64,000 bases of DNA from Methanoculleus thermophilus (GTDB lineage Archaea > Halobacteriota > Methanomicrobia > Methanomicrobiales > Methanoculleaceae): positions 210,823 through 274,822 of the forward strand of contig NZ_BCNX01000004.1 of NCBI RefSeq assembly GCF_001571405.1, written 5' to 3'. Shown in pieces: positions 17,629 through 25,490 of the stretch. The notes under the pieces are model-generated. The model was not told the origin of the DNA. It saw only the letters and a program-made list of their open reading frames with translations, and searched no databases. Numbering within the stretch: position 1 is the first letter of the stretch; each line of letters begins with the position of its first letter. A program made the position numbers and the translations under genes.

Positions 17629-17775
17629 TTAAAAGGATTCCTCTAACTCATCCTCTGCCCAGTATCCTACAATTCCACCGACTCCGGCGCTTATCACCTC
17701 ATTCCTCAGTGTTCGCACTTCAGCCGCCAGAGTTGCCGGCGGGCGGGCCGGATCCGATCGTTGTGGGTCACCCAT
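17629..17775 (-). CDS. Small ORF, 48 residues, possible antitoxin or regulator
   Basis: ATG at 17773-17775 opens a 48-codon frame reading MGDPQRSDPARPP, then LAAEVRTLRNEVISAG and ending WAEDELEESF. The helical middle and acidic C-terminus look like a real small protein, perhaps an antitoxin whose toxin has been lost. AAAATATTAG about 25 bases upstream could be a TATA box. Three TGGGTCA/TGACCCA half-sites surround its start (17762-17822), which suggests autoregulated expression. No family recognised. Confidence 0.4.
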   Translation of the reverse strand: MGDPQRSDPARPPATLAAEVRTLRNEVISAGVGGIVGYWAEDELEESF

Positions 17776-17822
17776 GCCCCTCTAATATTTTTGTGGGTCA
17801 GATATTGTGTTTTGTGACCCAT
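17762..17822. promoter_or_regulatory. Cluster of TGGGTCA half-sites at the small ORF start
   Basis: On the plus strand, TGGGTCACCCA (17764-17774) is an 11-base palindrome overlapping the start codon of the 48-residue ORF. TGGGTCA (17794-17800) and TGACCCA (17815-17821) form a 7-bp inverted repeat with a 14-base gap. The arrangement around the promoter and start suggests operator sites. Confidence 0.45.
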
Positions 17823-17853
17823 AATCCCCGGGATATGGTTTGTATATACTCAA

Positions 17854-17923
17854 ATATACACAACGAACTTTGCGTATATCAGATCGGGATTTTGATATAC
17901 ACAAACTTCTTTGCGGATATCAG
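17854..17923. repeat. Two 29-base direct repeats
   Basis: Positions 17854-17882 and 17895-17923 match at 24 of 29 bases: both begin ATATACACAA, carry TTTGCG in the middle and end ATATCAG. They start 41 bases apart. They lie at the 3' end of the HicB relic, in a locally AT-rich stretch, and could be operators or remnants of a small duplication. Confidence 0.55.
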
Positions 17924-18057
17924 GGTATCCGAAACCGGTTCCCCCCGGTCACCTCAAACGTCGTGATGATCGGCCTTCTCCCGTCTTGCGGGAATTCTTC
18001 TAAATATAGTTCCGTAGCCTCTTTGAGGTTAGCTACCGCCCTCGCACCTACCGATGC
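17920..18057 (-). pseudogene. HicB-type antitoxin relic
   Basis: On the minus strand ARAVANLKEATELYLEEFPQD, followed by an FEV-ending tail, matches the end of the HicB antitoxin partial RNase H-fold domain (usual form: ALANLKEAxELYLEE). An in-frame stop (18058-18060) lies just upstream, and the N-terminal half and the partner HicA toxin are missing. The remnant is therefore non-functional. It adds to the set of decayed toxin-antitoxin genes between 13.9 and 18.1 kb. Confidence 0.55.
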
Positions 18058-18278
18058 TCAAGCTTCCGGTCCGAAAACGTGAAGCGTTTTCTCAAGTTCC
18101 GGTCTCTCAACCCCCCGCCCTCCCATAGAGCGTCATCCCTTGCGGTACTCTGCTCACGATACCCAAAAACCCGAACGGCCCCGGTAGAGCGGCAGGATTT
18201 GAAAAATCCTCGTTACCGTGCGGGTAAATGCCCGAAAAAAGAGAAAGGCTTTTTGTCGATTCGCATGCACTCCCACGT

Positions 18279-19799
18279 ATGACTCATCGAGCAATGACCG
18301 TTCTCCTGATGGCGTCCGTTCTGCTCCTCGTCGCTGCAACGGGATGCATCGCCACAACGGAGGAGAAGAACGAGCCTCTTTCACCGGCCGACGAGGCTTA
18401 CGCCCGGGGGCTCGCCGAATACGAGGCCGGCAACTACCGGATTGCCGAAGAACGGTTTACGGAGGCCTACACCCTCTATAAGGCCGCCGGGGATACGGAG
18501 AAAGCGCTGGCAGCGCGGAACGGCATCTTCCGGGCGAACCGGACATACCTGGAGTTCCCGTTCGACCGTAGCGCCGCAGAGGCGGCGATGCGGGAGAGAA
18601 TCCCCGGGATCACCGATGCCGAGATAGCCGATTGGCTGGATAATCGTGCCCAGATGCTCGTCTCGGAGAACGAGACGCTCTACTACTTCGACGTTGCCGG
18701 GAACTACCTCTACGCGCACCCCGGGTTGATGCAGGAGCTGAAGGTGAGAGATCTTGACTTCGACTACGTCGGCCGGTTCGCCTGGGCAGAAGATCGGCCC
18801 AACGGGACCGGGCCGTACGTGAATCCGGTCCGTTACGCGGGGGTCGAGCGGCTCGAAATCCCGCACGAGGCGCTTCCCTCAACCGGCATCCTGAAGATCT
18901 GGCTCCCGCTCCCGGTCGAGACGGACTCGCAGAGGGACGTCACCGTCACGAACCTCTCGTATCCGGAGTACATCGTAAAGGGCCCGTTCACCACGGGGGA
19001 TATCGGCTACGTCTACTACGAGATCCCGGTCGATGCGGTCAACGGCGACCTCGTCATCACGGCGGATATCGCGTTCACCTCCTACGAACAGATCTTTGAG
19101 GATATCGACCCGGCATTGGTCGGAGAGTACAACACAAGCGATCCGGAGTACCTGCTCTACACGAGGTCCGAGCGAAACATCGAGATCACGGACGCGATCC
19201 GTGAGAAAGCGATGGAGATCGTCGGGAACGAGACTAACCCGCACCTGCAGGCGCAGATGATCTACTACTACATCATCAAGACCTACCCCTACAGCCACGT
19301 TCCGCACATCTCGCTCGATGCCCGTGAGCCAAAAGCAGCTGAGTCCACGCATATGTTCGAGACCGGCCACGGCGACTGCGGCACCCAGAGCATGCTCTTT
19401 GCCGCGCTCTGCCGGTCGCTCGGGATCCCTGCCCGTGCCACCGGCGGCTACCAGATGATCCTGGCTGAGACGCCCAGCCCCCACTTCTGGGCAGAGTATT
19501 ACCTGCCCGGCTACGGCTGGGTCCCGAACGACCTGACGCTTGCCGATGCGGCCGACTGGGTCGTCATGCCCGAGGAGAAGCGGACCGCGTTCAAGGACTA
19601 TTACGCGGCAAACCTCGATCCCGCACGCCTGGTCATCCAGAAGAATGTCGACGCCCCGATGGACCCTGCCCTGCCCGACGATGCCGTCACCTTCCGAATC
19701 GTCAGGCAGGTTCCGGCGGTCGTCTCGGATACGGCGGACTACGACATCGATCTCTTCTGCGCGGATAATTTCAGGATCAGCCTTGAGGCCGTCGACTGA
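18279..19799 (+). CDS. Transglutaminase-like lipoprotein
   Basis: An exported protein of 506 residues. The N-terminus has a hydrophobic signal (TVLLMASVLLLVAATGC) with a lipobox cysteine, so it is probably anchored to the outer face of the membrane. Residues ~30-70 look like a TPR hairpin (DEAYARGLAEYEAGNYRIA). The transglutaminase/peptidase core contains the full triad: Cys367 in GHGDCGTQSM, His402 in SPHFWAEYY and Asp418 in WVPNDLT. Such archaeal proteins are probably cell-surface peptidases or amidases rather than cross-linking enzymes. ATG 18279 is chosen because the signal peptide follows it directly; the longer frame adds charged residues. Confidence 0.85.
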   Translation: MTHRAMTVLLMASVLLLVAATGCIATTEEKNEPLSPADEAYARGLAEYEAGNYRIAEERFTEAYTLYKAAGDTEKALAARNGIFRANRTYLEFPFDRSAAEAAMRERIPGITDAEIADWLDNRAQMLVSENETLYYFDVAGNYLYAHPGLMQELKVRDLDFDYVGRFAWAEDRPNGTGPYVNPVRYAGVERLEIPHEALPSTGILKIWLPLPVETDSQRDVTVTNLSYPEYIVKGPFTTGDIGYVYYEIPVDAVNGDLVITADIAFTSYEQIFEDIDPALVGEYNTSDPEYLLYTRSERNIEITDAIREKAMEIVGNETNPHLQAQMIYYYIIKTYPYSHVPHISLDAREPKAAESTHMFETGHGDCGTQSMLFAALCRSLGIPARATGGYQMILAETPSPHFWAEYYLPGYGWVPNDLTLADAADWVVMPEEKRTAFKDYYAANLDPARLVIQKNVDAPMDPALPDDAVTFRIVRQVPAVVSDTADYDIDLFCADNFRISLEAVD

Positions 19800-19883
19800 T
19801 CCCACCCTTTTTTTGCACGGGCTGCTCTTTCCCGTGGGCATGCTGGCCCCTTATAATCCTGGATCGGAAACTCCGTATTGTAG

Positions 19884-19901
19884 TCCTAATCTAGATTAGG
19901 A
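19884..19901. repeat. 18-base perfect palindrome between convergent genes
   Basis: TCCTAATCTAGATTAGGA reads the same on both strands. It lies between the ends of the transglutaminase and beta-propeller genes. Its AT-rich composition contrasts with the surroundings. Function unknown; a bidirectional terminator or a protein-binding site is possible. Confidence 0.45.
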
Positions 19902-19977
19902 TCTCAGCGGCAATGAGCGGACCAGGCATCGAATCGTGCACTGCACACCGCAAAAAGTGTGGGTTGCCGGCCTTCCG

Positions 19978-21327
19978 TTATAGTGGACCTCCGGCCGGCC
20001 CCGGCGGGGTGCTACCTGCCGGCACCTCCGCTGTATAGATCTCCCATTGATCGGTGTTGTTGCCCATCCAGACGACCCTCCCCGCGGAGATATCCGGGAG
20101 TGACTGGTCGTACTGGTCCTCGACGAGCGGCGTCTCCACCCCGGTGCGGATGTCGTAGACGTAGAGGTCCAGGTTCCCGTTCCGCCAGTCCGAGTAGACC
20201 ACGTAGTCCCCGTCGACCGCGACAGCGTCGGGCTCCCCGGACTCACCGGTCACCAGGGTCGTGTTATCCGTCGTCAGATCGTAGAGGTACACCGCCGTCT
20301 GGATGTTGAGGGATTTGATCCAGGCGACGCGGTTCCCGTCGCTCGAGATGTCGGGGTACACGTCCTCGCCCGCACCGCCAAGAAGCATAATCCTATCCAT
20401 TCCTGGGGCCGCTACCGCTATATCGAGGTCCCCATCATCTGTCTCGTTGTCCGCCCAGATGAACGTCTCGGCGGCGGTGTCTGGCCAGAGCTGCAGGTAC
20501 CGGTCCATAGTCGCGGGCATGGTGGTCCCGTTTGCGATATCATAGACGTAGACATCGCCGAGCTCGTCCCCGGCCACCCAGACCACATAATTCTCCGAGA
20601 CGCCCGGTAGCCCAGGTCTCCCGGTCTCGTTCGCCACCTGCTGCAGCGTGCCGGAGGAGATCTCGTAGAGGTAGATGCTGGTCTCTCCCTGCGGGTTCTC
20701 CGCCGTCCAGACAACATAATCACCGCTGATGGCAAGCTCGTCCGACAGCATGAGGGGCCTCGACGCTTCGTCGGAGATCACCGTCGTGTTCCCTGTAAGG
20801 AGATTGTGGAGGTGCACCGACGAAGTGTTCTCGTCGAACCAGGCGACCTGGTTTAAGGAGATCACCGGGTTGAGTTTGTTTCCCGGGCCGCTGGAGAGCT
20901 GCATAACTGTGCTCGCCGTAGCGTTCTGTGGGGCGGGTATCTGATCCTGCGGTGGCCTCACCCCCGGGACCTGCTGTGTCGGTGCGGTCGCGGGCGGCTG
21001 CTCGCGTCCCGGCGCGACCGTCGGCTGCGCAGGAGTGGTCGTCTGCGTCTGCGTCGGTGTCGGCGGCGCGGTCGTTGGCGCTGGAGTCTGCGTGGGTTCG
21101 GCTGTCGGCGTAACCGGAAGGATCCCAACCGGTTCCTCCGGGAGCATCCCTATCGGCTGCCGCACTGTTGGTGTCGGTGTCGGCGTCGGGGGTTGCGGAG
21201 GCCCGATCACCGGCGGCGACTGGATGGGCTCTATTGGGATCACCTGGGCCGAAGCGAGTCCGGTCAGAAAGGCTATGGTGATGACGGCGGCGATCATCAC
21301 CCTGCATACCATACTGTTCATACACAT
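19978..21327 (-). CDS. Secreted TolB-like beta-propeller protein with Pro/Thr linker
   Basis: A 449-residue exported protein. A signal peptide (VMIAAVITIAFLTGLASAQ) is followed by about 100 residues rich in Pro, Thr, Gln and Val with repeated PTPTPT and TQTQTT runs, a likely glycosylated spacer. The rest consists of six or so 40-45-residue repeats of the form ISGDYVVWTAE.. SIYLYEISSG and VDGDYVVYSDWRNGNLDLYVYDI, typical of TolB/PD40-type propellers of methanogen surface proteins. Start ATG 21327 is preceded by AGGTGA 8 bases upstream. Function is probably binding at the cell surface. Confidence 0.85.
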   Translation of the reverse strand: MCMNSMVCRVMIAAVITIAFLTGLASAQVIPIEPIQSPPVIGPPQPPTPTPTPTVRQPIGMLPEEPVGILPVTPTAEPTQTPAPTTAPPTPTQTQTTTPAQPTVAPGREQPPATAPTQQVPGVRPPQDQIPAPQNATASTVMQLSSGPGNKLNPVISLNQVAWFDENTSSVHLHNLLTGNTTVISDEASRPLMLSDELAISGDYVVWTAENPQGETSIYLYEISSGTLQQVANETGRPGLPGVSENYVVWVAGDELGDVYVYDIANGTTMPATMDRYLQLWPDTAAETFIWADNETDDGDLDIAVAAPGMDRIMLLGGAGEDVYPDISSDGNRVAWIKSLNIQTAVYLYDLTTDNTTLVTGESGEPDAVAVDGDYVVYSDWRNGNLDLYVYDIRTGVETPLVEDQYDQSLPDISAGRVVWMGNNTDQWEIYTAEVPAGSTPPGPAGGPL

Positions 21328-21879
21328 ACGCTCACTCACCTGCTGCCCGCTCTCCTGCTTCAGAGGAGGGGGCCTGGGGCGTGCGACCTCAAAGCCCGTC
21401 TGCGGCCTTCCGTGATGGATGATGAGTGCAGGCCGGGATCTCACCGGCAGCGCCTGTGCCGCCGGGTATATGCATCTCCCTTTGGCCCTTCTCGAACAGG
21501 GCGATCTCCCTGACGATGATGTTTGGTGCGGTTATCCGTGGTACTGGTGGTCCACGCCGCGGTGGAATCGTGGATGGATATCATAAAGTTTACCGTGATG
21601 GCAGCAGGGATCCAGACCAGCCCCGGTACGGGGGCGGCGGACCGTTCTCCCCGTTCCTCGCTGTCACGAAGCCCCATTCACCGGCACAGATGGGCTCCAT
21701 CCTGAAGATGCGGCGAGGCATCGAACCGGATCGCTCGCCCATAGACGGGGTCTTCCCGTGAGGGCGGTTAAAGTGTGTGGCCGGCAGCGGGCAGAGCCGG
21801 GCTTCTCCCCGGATACCAACCATTAAGTGATCTCAGGATTACGGGGGGGCCGCAGCCTGGCTGCAGATGGTGAAGTGAG
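21328..21879. other. Intergenic region with no supported gene
   Basis: About 550 bases between the propeller gene start and the DUF2795 gene. It contains the propeller gene leader and several GC-rich open frames without start context or family signal. I see no tRNA, repeat or clear hairpin in it. Confidence 0.5.
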
Positions 21880-22098
21880 ATGGAGGAACAACTGAGCACA
21901 CCTTCCTACCAGGTGTATACGAAGGGCATCGACTACCCGAAGTCCAAGCAGGAACTCATCTCCTACGTCAAAGAAAAGAACGCTCCAGACGCCGTGGTCC
22001 GCGTCATGGAGGCGATGGAAGAGAAGCAGTTCACCTCGGCGACCGATCTCGCCCGGGCCTTTGGGGAGGCAAAAGACCGTCTTGAAGGGCGACGGTGA
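21880..22098 (+). CDS. DUF2795 family protein
   Basis: A 72-residue soluble protein. YPKSKQELISYVKEKNAPD followed by VMEAMEEKQFTSATDLARAFGE fits the DUF2795 pattern (small helical domain, often linked with stress or competence-associated genes; function unknown). It may be DNA- or protein-binding. An AGATGG/GGTGAAGTGAG stretch lies just before the ATG. A T-run (CCTCTTTTTTTG near 22130-22141) downstream can serve as its terminator. Confidence 0.7.
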   Translation: MEEQLSTPSYQVYTKGIDYPKSKQELISYVKEKNAPDAVVRVMEAMEEKQFTSATDLARAFGEAKDRLEGRR

Positions 22099-22259
22099 CC
22101 CACCTACCCGCATGGCGGGCTTAAAGCACGTCCTCTTTTTTTGACCGGTAGGTCCTCCCTCTCCTGTATCATCTTGTCGATAGCGTAGATGATCACGATC
22201 ATCGGTGCCGTGCACGCCCGGGGAACGTTGCAGGGGCAAAACGGCGACTTTTTCGGCAC

Positions 22260-22267
22260 TTATTTAT
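22260..22267 (+). promoter_or_regulatory. TATA box of the PsiE-family gene
   Basis: TTATTTAT, centred about 27 bases before the ATG at 22291, giving a leaderless transcript. Confidence 0.5.
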
Positions 22268-22290
22268 GCGGACCTGCACGATGATTATGT

Positions 22291-22743
22291 ATGCGCCATC
22301 CCGTGGAGCGGTTTGAGCACTTAGTCTATGTTGCGCTGATTGCATTCCTGATTGTGCTGCTCTTTTTTATGCTCCTTGAACTTGGGTGGATGGTGGCCGT
22401 GGGGATCTTTGAGATCTCCGTCTACCGGCTCGACAGCGGGGAGATCTTCGGCCTCCTTGGTCACTTCCTGCTGGTCCTCATCGGCCTCGAACTCCTGGAG
22501 ACGATACGAGCGTACCTCGACCGGGGTGAGTTCCACGTCGAGATCGTCATTCTCGTCGCGATCATCGCCATCGCAAGAAAAGTCATCCTCCTCGAATCTG
22601 CGGATACAGGCGAACTCGTCGGCGTTGCGCTGCTCATCATCGCCCTCTGCAGTGGCTATTTCCTCGTGCGCCGGGCGAGGGTGCTGCCCTCTCCCCTGCC
22701 GGACGACGGTGCGCCCTCGCCGGCGGAGCGAAAAGAGTCGTAG
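22291..22743 (+). CDS. PsiE-family membrane protein
   Basis: A 150-residue protein with four predicted membrane helices (VYVALIAFLIVLLFFMLLEL; LGHFLLVLIGLELLETI; VEIVILVAIIAIARKVIL; LVGVALLIIALCSGYFLV). The segment LLETIRAYLDRGEFHVEIV and AIARKVILLE is characteristic of the PsiE (phosphate-starvation-inducible E) family, whose molecular function is unknown. The C-terminal tail is short and polar. It has its own promoter and no operon partner on the plus strand. Confidence 0.85.
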   Translation: MRHPVERFEHLVYVALIAFLIVLLFFMLLELGWMVAVGIFEISVYRLDSGEIFGLLGHFLLVLIGLELLETIRAYLDRGEFHVEIVILVAIIAIARKVILLESADTGELVGVALLIIALCSGYFLVRRARVLPSPLPDDGAPSPAERKES

Positions 22744-22766
22744 CTCGGCGGTGGGGTCCGGCTGCC

Positions 22767-23045
22767 CTACTGCGCAAGGATCTTCTGCTTCTCCCGCTGG
22801 AACTCCTCCTCCGTCAGGGCCCCCATCTGCTTTAACTCAGCAAGCTCCCTGAGCTGGGCCATCTTCTCCTCCTGGGTCATGCCCGTCGGGGCGGGCGCCT
22901 GCTCCTCTGCCTGCGCCTGCGCCGTCTTCTTCATCTCCCTCTCCCGCATCTTCTTATCGACAGCACGGGTAGTCACGGTGGCTGTCCCCGCGATCACCGC
23001 GGTGCGGGCCACGGTCCCGATAAGGCCCGGCCGGCCGACTCTCAT
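22767..23045 (-). CDS. SHOCT-domain protein
   Basis: A 92-residue protein. The C-terminal AQLRELAELKQMGALTEEEFQREKQKIL is a SHOCT motif (short oligomerisation helix pair). The N-terminus holds a weakly hydrophobic TVARTAVIAGTATVTTRAV segment and a charged linker rich in K, E, Q and A. The ATG at 23045 overlaps the stop codon of the DUF6325 gene (ATGA), so the two are translationally coupled. In this setting it may act as an oligomerising partner of the DUF6325 protein. Confidence 0.75.
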   Translation of the reverse strand: MRVGRPGLIGTVARTAVIAGTATVTTRAVDKKMREREMKKTAQAQAEEQAPAPTGMTQEEKMAQLRELAELKQMGALTEEEFQREKQKILAQ

Positions 23046-23491
23046 GGTGCCGCCTCCAGCGCTTTCTGCTCTTCGGGCTTCCATGCCAGCGCGGCATCCA
23101 CCGTCTCTTTCGGGATGCGCTCGCCCGCGATCAGCCTCCCATTCGCGGCGAGAACGGCGTCGCGGAACCTCGTCGCCCAGACGTGCTCAAAGAGGAGCAG
23201 GGCCACGGAACTGTTCTTCTCCATGACCTCGCCGACCTTCTTTACATCCTCGTCGGAAAAGAGCGTGCTCGCCTCCCGTGCGAGCGGGGCGAACGCCTCC
23301 GCCGCCTCCTTCTCGAGGTCGGCAAGCTCCATCACGCTGAGGTTGCCCTGCTCATCTTTCCTCATAAAGACCAGATCGATGATGCGGATGATGCCCTTAT
23401 CGACCACCTCGCGCAGTGCCGGGATGATATCGCCTTTGAACTGGTTTCCTGGGAATTCGACGACTATGTACTCCACCGGACCAAGGGACAT
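23042..23491 (-). CDS. DUF6325 family protein (copy 1)
   Basis: A 149-residue protein of the DUF6325 type: MSLGPVEYIVVEFPGNQFKG, then IIRIIDLVFMRKDEQGNLSV, and a C-terminal block VALLLFEHVWATRFRDAVLAANGRLIA. Function unknown. A second, more complete paralogue with a glycine-rich insertion lies at 38474-39037. The first ATG of the conserved region is taken as the start; the longer frame adds an Arg-rich stretch without a ribosome binding site. It forms an operon with the SHOCT gene. Confidence 0.75.
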   Translation of the reverse strand: MSLGPVEYIVVEFPGNQFKGDIIPALREVVDKGIIRIIDLVFMRKDEQGNLSVMELADLEKEAAEAFAPLAREASTLFSDEDVKKVGEVMEKNSSVALLLFEHVWATRFRDAVLAANGRLIAGERIPKETVDAALAWKPEEQKALEAAP

Positions 23492-23531
23492 ACTGCACCT
23501 CCGGGGCAGGATGCCTGTCCGATTATATAAC

Positions 23532-23751
23532 TCAACCTGCTGGGTACCTCGCCGTCTTCTCTTTCGTGCTCTTCGTGAGACGCCTGCCCTTCTCCGATTG
23601 CTCGGTAAACCCACCCAGGATCTCGTAGATGGCAAGGATGATCCCGACCTCCACGAACGTCATGACAGCCAGGATGAAGGCGGGGTCGAGACCAAGCCCC
23701 ATACCGACGAAGGCGGCGTTCGCCGGGAGAAGGAGGGTGGCGACGACCTCT
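23532..23751 (-). pseudogene. Fragment of a COG2426 membrane protein gene (partial duplicate)
   Basis: Minus strand reads VVATLLLPANAAFVGMGLGL, AVMTFVEVGIILAIYEILGG and RLTKSTKEKTARYPAG then stop. This closely matches residues ~75-150 of the intact gene at 33933-34550, and the DNA itself is similar. Both ends are missing: the upstream end runs into the MFS gene, and the downstream end stops where the intact copy continues with its last two membrane helices. A 56-residue peptide from the internal ATG could still be made. Confidence 0.7.
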
Positions 23752-25228
23752 ACCGCCGAACCGGCGGGGCTCCGGGCACCGGCGTTGCGGGCAGCATGAA
23801 CGCGGCTGCAAGACCCACGAGAGCGAACACCGCCAGGACAACCAGGGCAAGGGCGTAGCCCAGGTTCCCCTCAACAAGGCTGGAGACGATGACGGTTCCT
23901 GCAATGGCCACGCCGAGCGATGAGCCCAGGTTCGAGACGCTGCGAGAGAGGCCCGATATCTCCCCCTGGTCCTCTTCGGGGAAACTGGACTGGACGACGG
24001 TGACCGAGGATGTCAGCATGACCCCGACGCCCAGACCGACCAGAAAGAGGCCCGGCACGAACGTGAAGACGTTGGACGTCTCCCGTACCAGCAGCAGCAG
24101 GAGGAAGACGCCAGCTACTGTCACGATAAACCCCGCCCGGATCAGCGTTGCCTGGGAATACTTCCGCGCCAGCCTGCCCGCGGCCATCGAGGAGAGCAGA
24201 ATGCCGATCGTGGCCGGCGTAAGGATCAGGCCGGTCTCGATCGCGCTGTAGCCCCGCACGGTCTGCACATAGACGGAGACCACAAAGGAGAGGCCTAAGA
24301 GGACCAGCCACTGGATGTTCTGCGTGATGAGACCGAGATTGGATGTGCGGTTCTTAAACATCCTGGTGTGCAACAGAGGCTCCTTGCCTGCCCGTTCCAT
24401 GGATCGGATATGCCAGAAGAACCAGATCAGCAAAATCGCTCCGATGAACACGAAGACCCATACCGGCGAGATGCCGCCTTCCGGGATCACGACCGTGCTG
24501 CCGATGACGAAATCCTGGCTGGCCTTGAACCAGCCGTACGTCGAGGCCTGCAGGATGCCGACCACCACAAAGAAGAGTCCCGCCGCCGAGAGGATGGTTC
24601 CGACGATGTCGAAACCGGGTTTCTCGCCCTGGACACCCGGGTCGACGATCTTTCGGCTCTGGATGATGATTATTCCGACGACAAGGGCCTGCACGACAAA
24701 GGCTGCCCGCCAGCTGATCGCGGTGGTGATGATCCCGCCGACCAGGGGACCTGCTGCCGCCCCGACCCCGCCCGCCGCACTGATCGCACCGAAGGCGCGG
24801 GCGCGTGAGGTGAGGTCGGGAAAGAAGACGGTTGCGAGGATATACACCGGCGGGATCAGCAGCGCGGTCCCGATGCCTTCGAGGAGCGAGTAGCCGAGGA
24901 TCAGGATCCCGAGCCCCGGTGCCGCTGCCGCTACCAGTGCTCCCACCCCGTAGACGAGGAGGCCTCGCCTGAAGAGGTACGTGCGGCCCAGGATATCCGT
25001 CAACTTGCTGCCGGGGATCATCAGGGCTGCCATGGTAAGCGTAAAAACGGCGATGGTCGTCTGGACGCCGCTGACCGTCGTCCCCAGATCGGTGGCGATG
25101 TTGGTTATGGCCACGTTCATGTTGGAAGCAGCGTAACTGCAGATGAACTGGGCCAGCGCAAGCGGCAGGAGCACGCCCTGCGGGGTTGCGGTTGCTGTCC
25201 CGGGAGCCGGATCTGCGGTAGTATCCAT
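23750..25228 (-). CDS. MFS drug exporter, EmrB/QacA (DHA2) type
   Basis: A 492-residue, 14-helix major facilitator. Hallmarks: NVAITNIATDLGTTVSGVQT in helix 1, MIPGSKLTDILGRTYLFRRGL (motif A, D-x-x-G-R), and GPLVGGIITTAISWRAAFVV (motif C, antiporter type). It probably exports hydrophobic compounds by proton antiport. The N-terminus (about 25 residues before helix 1) is cytosolic. The stop codon is immediately followed by the COG2426 fragment on the same strand. It is divergent from the first GH63 gene; the 260-bp gap carries AT-rich promoter sequence for both. Confidence 0.9.
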   Translation of the reverse strand: MDTTADPAPGTATATPQGVLLPLALAQFICSYAASNMNVAITNIATDLGTTVSGVQTTIAVFTLTMAALMIPGSKLTDILGRTYLFRRGLLVYGVGALVAAAAPGLGILILGYSLLEGIGTALLIPPVYILATVFFPDLTSRARAFGAISAAGGVGAAAGPLVGGIITTAISWRAAFVVQALVVGIIIIQSRKIVDPGVQGEKPGFDIVGTILSAAGLFFVVVGILQASTYGWFKASQDFVIGSTVVIPEGGISPVWVFVFIGAILLIWFFWHIRSMERAGKEPLLHTRMFKNRTSNLGLITQNIQWLVLLGLSFVVSVYVQTVRGYSAIETGLILTPATIGILLSSMAAGRLARKYSQATLIRAGFIVTVAGVFLLLLLVRETSNVFTFVPGLFLVGLGVGVMLTSSVTVVQSSFPEEDQGEISGLSRSVSNLGSSLGVAIAGTVIVSSLVEGNLGYALALVVLAVFALVGLAAAFMLPATPVPGAPPVRR

Positions 25229-25456
25229 CGTATCAGCCCTCGAATCGAATGTGTCAGATGGACCCGGTGTATATTAATGTAATTGCCCGGGCAGTGTACC
25301 CTCTGTACGGGAAAGCGGAGGGCCGATCCGGCGGCAACGGCAAGCATATCGTGGTCAGTTTTCCGTTCGAGTTGATGTGTTCCCCCGCTATCACAAATAA
25401 GAGACCTCAGGCGCTGCATAGTGCCGTTAGGGCAACCCGAAATTAAATTCTCCAAA

Positions 25457-25464
25457 AAATATAT
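25457..25464 (+). promoter_or_regulatory. TATA box of GH63 copy 1
   Basis: AAATATAT, centred about 30 bases before ATG 25491; a very short leader is expected. Confidence 0.5.
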
Positions 25465-25490
25465 CATGTTCAGGATGGTCTGGCTCGCGC

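Noticed and set aside
20900..21200. Tandem repeat DNA in the beta-propeller gene
   Set aside because: The repeats encode a Pro/Thr-rich linker in frame with the signal peptide and propeller, an ordinary feature of surface proteins.
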